Shown: in pieces, positions 8,079 to 14,681 of the stretch
Position numbering within the stretch: position 1 is the stretch's first letter
How the letters are laid out: every line of letters begins with the position of its first letter
DNA from: Deltaproteobacteria bacterium
GTDB taxonomy: Bacteria > Myxococcota_A > Polyangia > Haliangiales > SHYZ01
DNA: 47,110 nt
Assembly (NCBI GenBank): GCA_016210055.1
Contig: JACQUZ010000173.1
Location: 1-47,110, forward strand
Direction: 5' to 3'
Notes under the pieces: model-generated
The model's input: only the letters and a program-made list of their open reading frames with translations
Databases searched by the model: none
What the model was told of the DNA's origin: nothing
Translations under genes and position numbers: made by a program

Positions 8079-10259
8079 ATGGCGATAGACCGAGTGGCGC
8101 TCCCTCCAGGGGTCTTGCACAGCCTCGAGCGGGTGCGCCGTTCGAGCACCACGCACTTGCAAAGGCTCGCGAGCGGCCTCCGGGTGAACGGCGCGGCCGA
8201 TGACGCCGCCGCGCTCGCCATCAGCTTCGGAATGACGGCGAAGATTCGCTCGTCTTCGCAAGCGCTGCGGAATGCCAACGATGGCATTTCCTTGGTCCAG
8301 ATAGCCGATGGCTCGCTCCACTACATCCAGAGCGCCATCCAACGAAGCCGCGAGCTCGCCGTGGCGGCTGCCAACGGGACCCTTGGCGGGACCGAGCGGA
8401 CCTATCTCAACAACGAGCTTTTGGCCCTCGTCTCCGAAATCGATCGCATCGCCAAGACGACGAAGTATAACGGCCTCAATCTCCTCGACGGCAGCCTCGC
8501 CGCGCCGACAAACCTCACGGCCAGCGTCGTGCAGCTATCGACAATCGCCTCCACGGAGACCCTGACGTTCGACGGGCCCATGTTCGAGGGGCTTGGCACC
8601 TCCGACCGCCAGGTCACGCTCACCGTCGGAATGACGCAATCAGACGTAATCGACGCCATCAACAACTCGCTCGTGGGCTCGTACATGACAGCGAGCACCA
8701 AGGCGGGGCGTCTCACCCTCGCCGCCAACTCGCCCACGGGGATGGGCACGTTCTCGGTGTCGAGCAACAAGACCGCGCAGGCAGATCAGTCGGGGATCGG
8801 CACGACCACGCTCGTGACGCTCTACGACAACCCGCTCGCCAGCGGCACCGCACCCCAAGTGACCGCGTCGGTCTCTCAGACGTCGACCATTTCGGCCAAC
8901 GAGACCCTCACTTTTGGCGGCGCGCTCTTCGAGAGCCTGAGCACCGCGGAGAAGCAGGTCACCCTCTCCTCGGGGATTTCGCAAGAGACCGTGGTGAGCA
9001 CGATCAACAGCTCGGTGGTGGGCAACCTGGTCACCGCGTCGGTCTCGAACGGGCTGCTCGTGCTCAAGGCCAGGTCGAACGACGGCATCGGCACCTTCGA
9101 GGTCGTCTCCAACCGCGCGGCAGCGGCGAACCAATCGGGCATCGGCAACTCGCTGCTCGTGGGCCTCGCCGGGGATAGCGATGGAACAACGGCTGCCTCG
9201 GTCGCCGCTGGGACCAACCAGACATCGACCCTGAACAAGGCCGAGACGCTGACCTTCACGGGTGCACTCTTTGGGAGCGTCTCGGTTGACCTCAACAAGG
9301 GGAACAGCCAGGCCACGGTGGTGAGCACGATCAATGCCTCGGACGCGGGCAAGTACCTGACCGCGTCCGTCGCGGGCGGCGCCTTGACCATTACCTCCAA
9401 GGTGTCGGGCGCGATCGGCACGTTCACCGTCGAGTCGGACCGCGACCCAGCGACCAACCAGACCGGGTTCTCGAAGGACCCGGCCGCGGGCTTGGGCAGC
9501 GACGCCGCGACCAGCGTCACCGGCACCGCGCAGGTGACCGCATCGGTCGCCCAGGCGAGCCCGCTCGACCTGAACGAAGATCTCACCTTCGGCGGCGCCC
9601 TGTTCCGAGGGCTCTCCGGCAATGACACGGAGGTCTCGCTCAGCAAGAACGACACGCTTAGCACGGTGATCGCCACCATCAACTCGTCGGTGGTCGGCCA
9701 GCTCATCCAAGCGAGCAACGTCAATGGCTTTCTGGCCTTGACCGCCCGGGTGGCGGGAGCGGAGGGCACGTTCTGGGTCACCTCCGACAAGAGCGCCGCG
9801 TCGGACAGCACGGGGATCGGCACGAGCACGAGCCCCGGGGTGGGGGGCGATCGCGGGCCAAAACCCTTGCTCCTTCAGGTGGGGAGCTTCGACGATGACG
9901 CGGATCGCCTCGAGATCTCCTTTGGCGCGGCTACGGCCGCGGCCCTGGGGCTCACCGGCGCCGACATCAGCACCGTCTCCGGGGCGCTAAGCTTCCTGGG
10001 TACGGCGGACAGCGCGTTGGAGACCGTGTCGGACCTTCGTTCCCAGCTCGGCGGCTCGTACGGTCGCATCGTGCACGCGGTCAACTACCTTTCCGAGCTG
10101 CGCCTCGAGCTCACGGACGGCCACGGGCGCCTCGTCGGGACCGACGTCGCGATGACCGCAGCGGAACACGTGGGCGGCCTGATCAGGCTGCGCTCGGGCA
10201 CCGCGGTCTTGACGCAGGCGAGAAGGCTTATGAGGCAATCGGTGCGCGTCCTGGGGTAG
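8079..10259 (+). CDS. flagellin with four central repeats
   Basis: 726 residues from ATG 8079, chosen because GGAG lies 7 bp upstream and a flagellin N-terminus starts exactly here. Residues 1-140 are the conserved D0/D1 helices (SSTTHLQRLASGLRVNGAAD, NDGISLVQIADGSL, YNGLNLLDG). Residues 600-726 form the C-terminal D1/D0 part, ending without the usual aromatic tail. Between them are four tandem units of about 100 residues (147-245, 261-361, 376-471, 486-586), each with ETLTF.G.LF and VVSTIN-type signatures, resembling flagellin-IN hook repeats. No other flagellar gene is present. The sequence GCCGAATC at 8039-8046 resembles a sigma-28 -10 element, weakly. Confidence 0.85.
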   Translation: MAIDRVALPPGVLHSLERVRRSSTTHLQRLASGLRVNGAADDAAALAISFGMTAKIRSSSQALRNANDGISLVQIADGSLHYIQSAIQRSRELAVAAANGTLGGTERTYLNNELLALVSEIDRIAKTTKYNGLNLLDGSLAAPTNLTASVVQLSTIASTETLTFDGPMFEGLGTSDRQVTLTVGMTQSDVIDAINNSLVGSYMTASTKAGRLTLAANSPTGMGTFSVSSNKTAQADQSGIGTTTLVTLYDNPLASGTAPQVTASVSQTSTISANETLTFGGALFESLSTAEKQVTLSSGISQETVVSTINSSVVGNLVTASVSNGLLVLKARSNDGIGTFEVVSNRAAAANQSGIGNSLLVGLAGDSDGTTAASVAAGTNQTSTLNKAETLTFTGALFGSVSVDLNKGNSQATVVSTINASDAGKYLTASVAGGALTITSKVSGAIGTFTVESDRDPATNQTGFSKDPAAGLGSDAATSVTGTAQVTASVAQASPLDLNEDLTFGGALFRGLSGNDTEVSLSKNDTLSTVIATINSSVVGQLIQASNVNGFLALTARVAGAEGTFWVTSDKSAASDSTGIGTSTSPGVGGDRGPKPLLLQVGSFDDDADRLEISFGAATAAALGLTGADISTVSGALSFLGTADSALETVSDLRSQLGGSYGRIVHAVNYLSELRLELTDGHGRLVGTDVAMTAAEHVGGLIRLRSGTAVLTQARRLMRQSVRVLG
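8517..9836 (+). repeat. four ~300-bp coding repeats in the flagellin gene
   Basis: Approximate units are 8517-8813, 8859-9161, 9204-9491 and 9534-9836. At protein level all share an opening TxSxxQxSxx..ETLTFxGxLF, a central SxxTVxxxIN, a GxLxLxA.. strand and a closing GTFxVxSxxxA.xNQxGIG. Units 2 and 4 are the most alike. This looks like internal duplication of the variable, surface-exposed part of the filament. Confidence 0.8.
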
Positions 10260-10269
10260 AAATCGAAGC

Positions 10270-11424
10270 TCAGGCGCGCCTGGGACTTATCGGTGCGCCC
10301 CACGACGTCGGGCGGCGCATTTCGAGGGTGCGCAAGGCGAGGGCGTTTTCGACCTCACCGCGCCCCAAGAATCCCACGAGAACGCTCCGTCCCTGCGGAT
10401 CGCGGTCCACGGCCAGGAGGTACGGGGCAGAGGCCCGGGACGCCTCGTCCAAGGCGTCCTGAGCGCTTGCCTGGGCCGAGACCACCACCGCTCGGGCCGC
10501 CAGCCGATCCCCAAGCTCGCCGACGAGCACGAGGCGGCGGGTCTCGGGCGGGAAGTCGGCGACGTCCGCGGCGAGGAGTACCCCGAGTGGAGTGTCGTCG
10601 TCACGCACGACGACCAAGTCCAGGCGGGCAGCCGTGCGCATGAGCCCGAGCGCGCTGTCCATCGGAGCGCTGGCGCGAATCGTGGGCGGGTGCGTCATCA
10701 TCACGTCGGAGACGCGGACCTGGGACAGGAGCTCGCGCGCTCTCTCTGCCTTGGCTTCCGCCTGCGCCCCGGTCACCAGGAACAACGCGATCAAGAGGAG
10801 CAAGAGGTCCCCGTTAAGGACGGCGAAGAGCCCAAGGGCCACGGCAAGGGCGGTACCCACGCCGGCGGCGATTCGCGTGGCCCGCGCCGCCCCGAGCGCG
10901 CCGGCCAAGAGCGCGCGCAACACGCGCCCACCATCGAGCGGGAAGGCCGGCACCAAGTTGAAGAGTCCAAGCGCGAGGTTGAGCTGACCGAGATAGAAGA
11001 GCCCCATGTTGAGATCCGCGACGCCGGCTGGGGTGATCCCCCTGACGAGAAGCAGGACGGCTCCCAAGACCAGGCTGCTCAACGGCCCAGCGGCGGCCAT
11101 CATGGCCTCGAGGCGCGGGCGCCGGGGCATGTGCTCGATCAGCGAGACGCCGCCCAAGAGCATGAGCACGATCTCACGCACTCGCCCTCCGGCCCGGCGA
11201 GCGACCGCCACGTGGGCGAGCTCGTGAAACAAGACCGAGGCGAACAGTCCCACGGCGACCAGGAGCCCCCAGGCCAAGGGTGGAAGCACGAGATCCTCGG
11301 GGCGCGCTCCTGACATCTTGGCGACGACCGGGAACCGCACGGCGAAGATCGCCGCGAGGTACGGCAAGACGAGGAGCAAGGTCCAGTGCGCGCGCACTGG
11401 AACGCTGCGGACTCTAAAGAGCAT
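10270..11424 (-). CDS. site-2-protease-like M50 zinc metalloprotease with CBS domain
   Basis: 384 residues from the ATG at 11424, preferred over ATG 11445 because AGAGG stands 7 bp upstream of it. The HExxH zinc site is seen in SVLFHELAHVAVARRAGG (about 62-78) and the second motif NLVPAFPLDGGRVLRALL (about 150-170) supplies the Asp ligand. Hydrophobic stretches surround both, followed by two more membrane segments and a CBS pair (about 235-360). This is the Rip3/SpoIVFB-like branch of intramembrane proteases, which cut membrane-bound regulators; the substrate is not identifiable here. The gene diverges from the BON protein gene across a short intergenic region. Confidence 0.88.
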   Translation of the reverse strand: MLFRVRSVPVRAHWTLLLVLPYLAAIFAVRFPVVAKMSGARPEDLVLPPLAWGLLVAVGLFASVLFHELAHVAVARRAGGRVREIVLMLLGGVSLIEHMPRRPRLEAMMAAAGPLSSLVLGAVLLLVRGITPAGVADLNMGLFYLGQLNLALGLFNLVPAFPLDGGRVLRALLAGALGAARATRIAAGVGTALAVALGLFAVLNGDLLLLLIALFLVTGAQAEAKAERARELLSQVRVSDVMMTHPPTIRASAPMDSALGLMRTAARLDLVVVRDDDTPLGVLLAADVADFPPETRRLVLVGELGDRLAARAVVVSAQASAQDALDEASRASAPYLLAVDRDPQGRSVLVGFLGRGEVENALALRTLEMRRPTSWGAPISPRRA

Positions 11425-11550
11425 GAGTGAACCTCTGAAGTGCATGTCTCGCTATTGAAGGTAGGTCCAATTTCAGGGGCGACCGGGTGGGGCGAGCCGG
11501 CGCGAATCGCTCCACTCCCATGGCGGCACGCTGGGCCTAGTTTTCAAGCC

Positions 11551-12297
11551 ATGGCCGGGGCCCTCGAGATCCTTTCCAGGGTACACGACGCACTTCGCCG
11601 CGAGCCCATCATCGAGGCGGCCTCTCACGTCATCCTGCTCGATTTCGAGGACGGCGTGCTCACGATCGAGGGCGAGGTGGGGAGCATCGCCGCGAAGAAG
11701 CTCGCCCTCGAGCGAGCTGCCGCACAGCGTGGGGTGAGTGCCTTGGTGGACCGCCTGCACTTCGCCCGAGCGCGGTCGATGACCGATGACGAAATCCGTT
11801 CTCACACCTGCGAGATGCTGGCGGCCGAGCTCGCCTTCTTCGAGTGCACGATCTTGTCACGCGAAAGGGGGCGCGTGGAGGTGGTGCGTACCGCCGTGGT
11901 GTCGTCACAGTGGACCATCGAGGTTTCCGTCGATGAAGGCGTGGTCACCCTCGACGGGGACGCGCCGAGCCTTGCCCACAAGCGACTTGCCGGCGTCATG
12001 GCGTTTTGGGTGCCAGGAAGTCGCGACGTCGTGAACGGCCTCGGCGTTTTGCCCCCAGAAGAAGACAGCGACGAGGAAGTCAACGAAGGGGTCCGCCTGG
12101 CGTTGGAAAAGGACCCGTTCCTCGACGCGGTCGACATCCGCTCCACGGTTCAGAGGAGAGTCGTGACCCTCCGCGGTGTCGCTCATTCGGACGCGCAGAA
12201 AGAGATGGCCGAGATGGACGCTTGGGCTGTGTTTGGGGTGGACTTCGTGGTGAACGAGCTCGTGGTGAGAGAAGCACGGGCACAGCCGCAGATCTGA
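11551..12297 (+). CDS. protein with three BON-domain units
   Basis: 248 residues from ATG 11551; the open frame continues upstream to 11440, but that part overlaps the divergent protease gene start and looks unlike BON sequence. Three repeated BON-like units are visible (about 5-75, 80-155, 170-245), each with a helix, GVVTLDG or GVLTIEG strand and a closing V.NxL/LxV strand; the last has RRVVTLRGVAHSDAQK. There is no signal peptide, so it is probably cytoplasmic, unlike periplasmic OsmY. BON domains bind phospholipids or act as dimerisation modules. Confidence 0.75.
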   Translation: MAGALEILSRVHDALRREPIIEAASHVILLDFEDGVLTIEGEVGSIAAKKLALERAAAQRGVSALVDRLHFARARSMTDDEIRSHTCEMLAAELAFFECTILSRERGRVEVVRTAVVSSQWTIEVSVDEGVVTLDGDAPSLAHKRLAGVMAFWVPGSRDVVNGLGVLPPEEDSDEEVNEGVRLALEKDPFLDAVDIRSTVQRRVVTLRGVAHSDAQKEMAEMDAWAVFGVDFVVNELVVREARAQPQI

Positions 12298-12342
12298 TCC
12301 CGCCTCACGCGGCCCGGCACCGTCGCTGCACGGTGTCAGGGT

Positions 12343-12615
12343 ATGAGAGTTCCCGCGCTCGGCGTCACCATGCTGGTCATCATGTCCACCCTTCTCGCAT
12401 CTTCCTCCGTCTACGCCCAGCAGGCTCCACTCCAGGCTTGTCCCATGTGTCCTTATGTCGGGCCCGGCGGGATGTCCTGTCCCGGAATGTGGGGCATGTA
12501 CGGTCCGGGCGCGGGCGCTTGGATGGTCATGAGCGCGCTCATCTTCCTCGCCGTCACCGCCGCGCTGGTGGCCCTCACCGTGTACCTTTGGCGCCGGAGC
12601 CGAGTGGCTCACTGA
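12343..12615 (+). CDS. small secreted or membrane-anchored Cys/Met-rich protein
   Basis: 90 residues. A signal peptide (about 1-26, ending SSSVYAQ) is followed by a Cys-, Met- and Gly-rich stretch (CPMCP, then MSCPGMWGMYGPG, residues 33-57) and one membrane helix (about 62-82) with a positive end (WRRSRVAH). The Cys/Met pattern suggests copper or another soft-metal ligand, but I do not recognise the family. It follows the BON gene by 45 bp and may be co-transcribed. Its 3' end overlaps the IF-1 remnant on the other strand by 7 bp. Confidence 0.6.
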   Translation: MRVPALGVTMLVIMSTLLASSSVYAQQAPLQACPMCPYVGPGGMSCPGMWGMYGPGAGAWMVMSALIFLAVTAALVALTVYLWRRSRVAH

Positions 12616-12735
12616 AGCCTGTAGGTAATACGCCCGCGTCGGGGATCGTAGGCCTTTTGGGAGAACCTCGATCACCTTGCCGGTCAGCTCGACATGCTCT
12701 TCCTTGTGTTCCCGAGGGCCATGGCGCGGGGGCAT
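12609..12735 (-). pseudogene. infA: remnant of a translation initiation factor IF-1 gene (internal deletion)
   Basis: From ATG 12735 the frame reads MPPRHGPREHKEEHVELTGK then VIEVLPKG, which matches the IF-1 N-terminus (first OB-fold strand). About 30 bases before 12609 another frame reads AYDPRRGRITYRLQ and stops, matching the IF-1 C-terminus. The ~40 residues normally between them are missing and the reading frame changes at the junction (about 12652). This fits an internal deletion in a second infA copy. It begins only 4 bp after the redoxin stop, so it was probably the second gene of that operon. A real short protein cannot be fully excluded. Confidence 0.65.
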
Positions 12736-12739
12736 GCGC

Positions 12740-13201
12740 TCACCACTCCGGGACCCCGCACTCGGGACACTGCATCTCGATGAAGTCCACCCAGCGCAAG
12801 ATTTCCTGAACGGTGCCGTGGGGGTCGCCATGGGCCGGGAGGCTCGCGTGCACCTGGCCAAATCTATCGGCGACGATGAGCCGGGCTTCGCCGGGGATGA
12901 GCGCAAGCCGCTGTTCGAGCAGGGCGATGACGTTTCCGGTTTCGTCGTGCACGCGCGGAATTGGGCTCTGGGGCTCGAGGTGCGCCGGCGCGCCCGGCAC
13001 GATGACGAGGAGCGCTGCGCCCAATCCCCACAGATCCCGGAGACGCTGCGCCAACGCCCCTTCAAGCGCAGCGCACTCACCACAGGCCTCGTGCAGGATC
13101 GCCATGACCATTTCGCGGCGTTGGAAGTAGTCTTCGGTCCCAGTCAGCTTGCCCTGGGCGTCGGGCAGGCGAAACGCGGGAAGTGCACCAAAGCCGGCCA
13201 T
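12740..13201 (-). CDS. redoxin (thioredoxin-fold, AhpC/TSA-like) protein
   Basis: 153 residues beginning MAGFGALPAFRLPDAQGK, the usual opening of redoxin-fold proteins, with the redox motif ACGEC near residues 38-42 after the MVMAILHEA strand. A second CxxC lies at the C-terminus (MQCPECGVPEW) and may bind zinc or act as a second redox site. It is probably a thiol reductase or peroxidase-like protein of unknown substrate. It is divergent from the candidate selenoprotein peroxiredoxin with an 83-bp shared promoter region, which points to a redox-defence cluster. Confidence 0.7.
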   Translation of the reverse strand: MAGFGALPAFRLPDAQGKLTGTEDYFQRREMVMAILHEACGECAALEGALAQRLRDLWGLGAALLVIVPGAPAHLEPQSPIPRVHDETGNVIALLEQRLALIPGEARLIVADRFGQVHASLPAHGDPHGTVQEILRWVDFIEMQCPECGVPEW

Positions 13202-13284
13202 TTCGAGCCTCTACAAAGAACCTGGTGCGGCGGAGTGAAAAGAACAGGGCTACCCGCGCATGTTTTCCAACCTAGAAAGACGAC

Positions 13285-13785
13285 ATGGCAAAGCCCACAT
13301 GGAAGATGCAGGTCGGTGAAACGGCCCCGGAGTTCCGGCTTCGGGCCACGGGAAAAGGCGCGGGGCGGGGTGAGCCCATAACCCACGTGGCCTTATCTGA
13401 CTTCCGAGGCAAGAAGAACGTCGTATTGGCCTTCGTCCCGGCGGCGTTCACCCCTGTTTGAACGGTGCAGATGCCGTCGTACGAGGAGGACCTCTCCGAG
13501 TTCGAGCGGCGAAATGCCCAGGTCCTGGGCATTAGCACTGACCAGATCTTCTCTCTCGAGGCGTGGGCGAAATCGATGGGCGGGCTCTCGTACCCCCTCC
13601 TTTCCGACTTCTGGCCCTTTGGCGTCACCTGCGTGGAGTACGGAATCCTGCGTTGGCACGGACAAGCCGAGCGCGCGATATTCGTAGTCGATAGAGAAGG
13701 GAAGCTTCGCTACATCGACGTGCATGACATCAACGAGCAGCCCCCCACCGACAAGATCATGGAGGCGCTCGACAAGCTGCGTTGA
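13285..13785 (+). CDS. peroxiredoxin with in-frame TGA, candidate selenoprotein
   Basis: 167 codons with one internal TGA at 13459-13461 (codon 59). Upstream the frame reads MAKPTWKMQVGETAPEFRLR and ends VVLAFVPAAFTPV; directly after the TGA it continues TVQMPSYEEDLSEFERR. The peroxiredoxin active site is AFTPVCxxxM, so the TGA stands exactly at the peroxidatic cysteine. The reading frame is kept across it with no other defect, which favours selenocysteine over decay. One other Cys, C116, remains. A weak hairpin (GAGG-AGGA-CCTC, 13483-13494) lies at SECIS distance. The stop overlaps the next gene's start. It would reduce peroxides, with Sec as the attacking residue. Confidence 0.8.
13483..13494 (+). 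promoter_or_regulatory. weak SECIS candidate for the peroxiredoxin gene
   Basis: GAGG, loop AGGA, CCTC. The loop begins 26 nt after the TGA at 13459, inside the range normal for bacterial SECIS elements, and has G at its second position. The stem is only 4 bp and I find no good lower stem, so this is a tentative call. Confidence 0.35.
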
Positions 13786-14483
13786 CTGAGCCTCGTCCGC
13801 GCTCGCACCTCATGGAACTCTCCCGTTACTGCATTCCGTGGACCCCCTTCCACAAGCACCTCGAAGAGGCGGTGGTCATGCTTGGTTCCACCGCCGCGGT
13901 CTACCACCAAGACGACAAGCCCTTCGCGGTCGATGGGGACTTGAGCTTTCGCCGCATCCCCGGCACGGCGACAGGGAGGGAGCTCAGGTACGCCGACGTG
14001 CACTACGACCACGGCTGCGTGGACCGGGACATCAACTGCGTGTTCCCGCTGGATCGCCTGCACGAGCTCGCCCATGAACACCGCATTGGGGCGGTCGCCG
14101 AGTGGCACTTTTCCGCCGGCTTCACCATGGCCCTTCGCGACTTCGCCCGCACCACGGTGCCCGAGATCGTGGAAGAGGTCGCCAAGGTCCGCCCCGATGC
14201 GGTGTTGCTCACGGGCGGCTGAAGGCTCTGCCATCGCACGGTCGTGGCGATCCAGAGAGGAATCGAGATGCAGGGAGTCCCCACCGTGCTCATCACGGTG
14301 GAGGCGGATGAGAGCCGCCAGGCCCGCCCCCCGAGGGCACTTGCCCCCATGGGTTTTCGAGTGGGCTACTCGCTCGGCAGGCCGTCTGATCCCGCTCTCC
14401 ATAAGTGGATCCTGAGCGACGCGCTTCACCTTCTCACCCATCCCGCCCCGCCGGGCGTCGTCGTCGAACGGGACTACGGGTAA
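13782..14483 (+). CDS. GrdB/PrdB-like protein with in-frame TGA, candidate selenoprotein
   Basis: 233 codons with one internal TGA at 14220-14222 (codon 147). The first part (CIPWTPFHKHLEEAVVMLGS, GDLSFRRIPG, VHYDHGC near 65) is typical of the short glycine/betaine/sarcosine/D-proline reductase selenoprotein B family. The part before the TGA ends AVLLTGG and the frame then continues RLCHRTVVAIQRGIE, so the TGA forms the UxxC redox motif of this family (U147, C150). The frame stays open to 14483. A strong SECIS-like hairpin follows at 14226-14257. The TTG start at 13782 overlaps the peroxiredoxin stop (TTGA); ATG 13812 is an alternative. Probably a redox partner of that peroxiredoxin. Confidence 0.82.
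14226..14257 (+). promoter_or_regulatory. SECIS-like stem-loop after the in-frame TGA
   Basis: Lower stem CTCTG/CAGAG (14226-14230 with 14253-14257), a small internal loop, then an upper stem ATCGCAC paired with GTG(G)CGAT with one bulged G, closed by the loop GGTC at 14240-14243. The loop starts 18 nt after the TGA at 14220. A bulged stem with a short loop beginning with G and containing GGU is the pattern recognised by SelB in the E. coli formate dehydrogenase SECIS. Confidence 0.7.
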
Positions 14484-14530
14484 GGCTCGCTTCGCGTCCG
14501 CCCACCTCTGGGACGGGTGACCCCACGGGA

Positions 14531-14544
14531 GGGGGTATTCCCCC
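14531..14544. terminator. short G/C hairpin downstream of the selenoprotein genes
   Basis: GGGGG TATT CCCCC, 47 bp after the stop of the GrdB/PrdB-like gene and 137 bp before the M11 peptidase start. There is no T-run after it, so it is a possible but unproven transcription end. The rest of 14484-14681 holds nothing I can identify. Confidence 0.3.
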
Positions 14545-14681
14545 AGGGTCTTCTGCCCCCGCCCGAACCTAGTAACCGCGCGAATTGGCGATGGGTAGGG
14601 CAGGTCTCGGGCTTGCACTCATCGGCGGCCAGCAGGCGCCTGCCCGCCGACGCCGAGGCGGGAGGGCCGATGGAGGTCTTC

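Noticed and set aside
7980..8342. N-terminal extension of the YkgJ-type protein
   Set aside because: It would overlap the flagellin gene start on the other strand and has no family-like sequence; ATG 7979 fits the known domain start.
8640..9829. Long minus-strand open frames opposite the flagellin repeats
   Set aside because: They mirror the repetitive GC-rich flagellin codons and show no domain; the flagellin frame explains the region.
13462..13477. ACGG...CCGT hairpin directly after the peroxiredoxin TGA as its SECIS
   Set aside because: The loop begins only 4 nt after the TGA, much closer than in known bacterial SECIS elements.
13459..14222. The two in-frame TGA codons as plain stop codons or mutations
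   Set aside because: Both stand exactly at the expected catalytic redox position of their families, both frames continue with family-like sequence and the second has a SECIS-like hairpin. Two such coincidences in neighbouring genes make decay unlikely, though the Sec machinery cannot be checked here.
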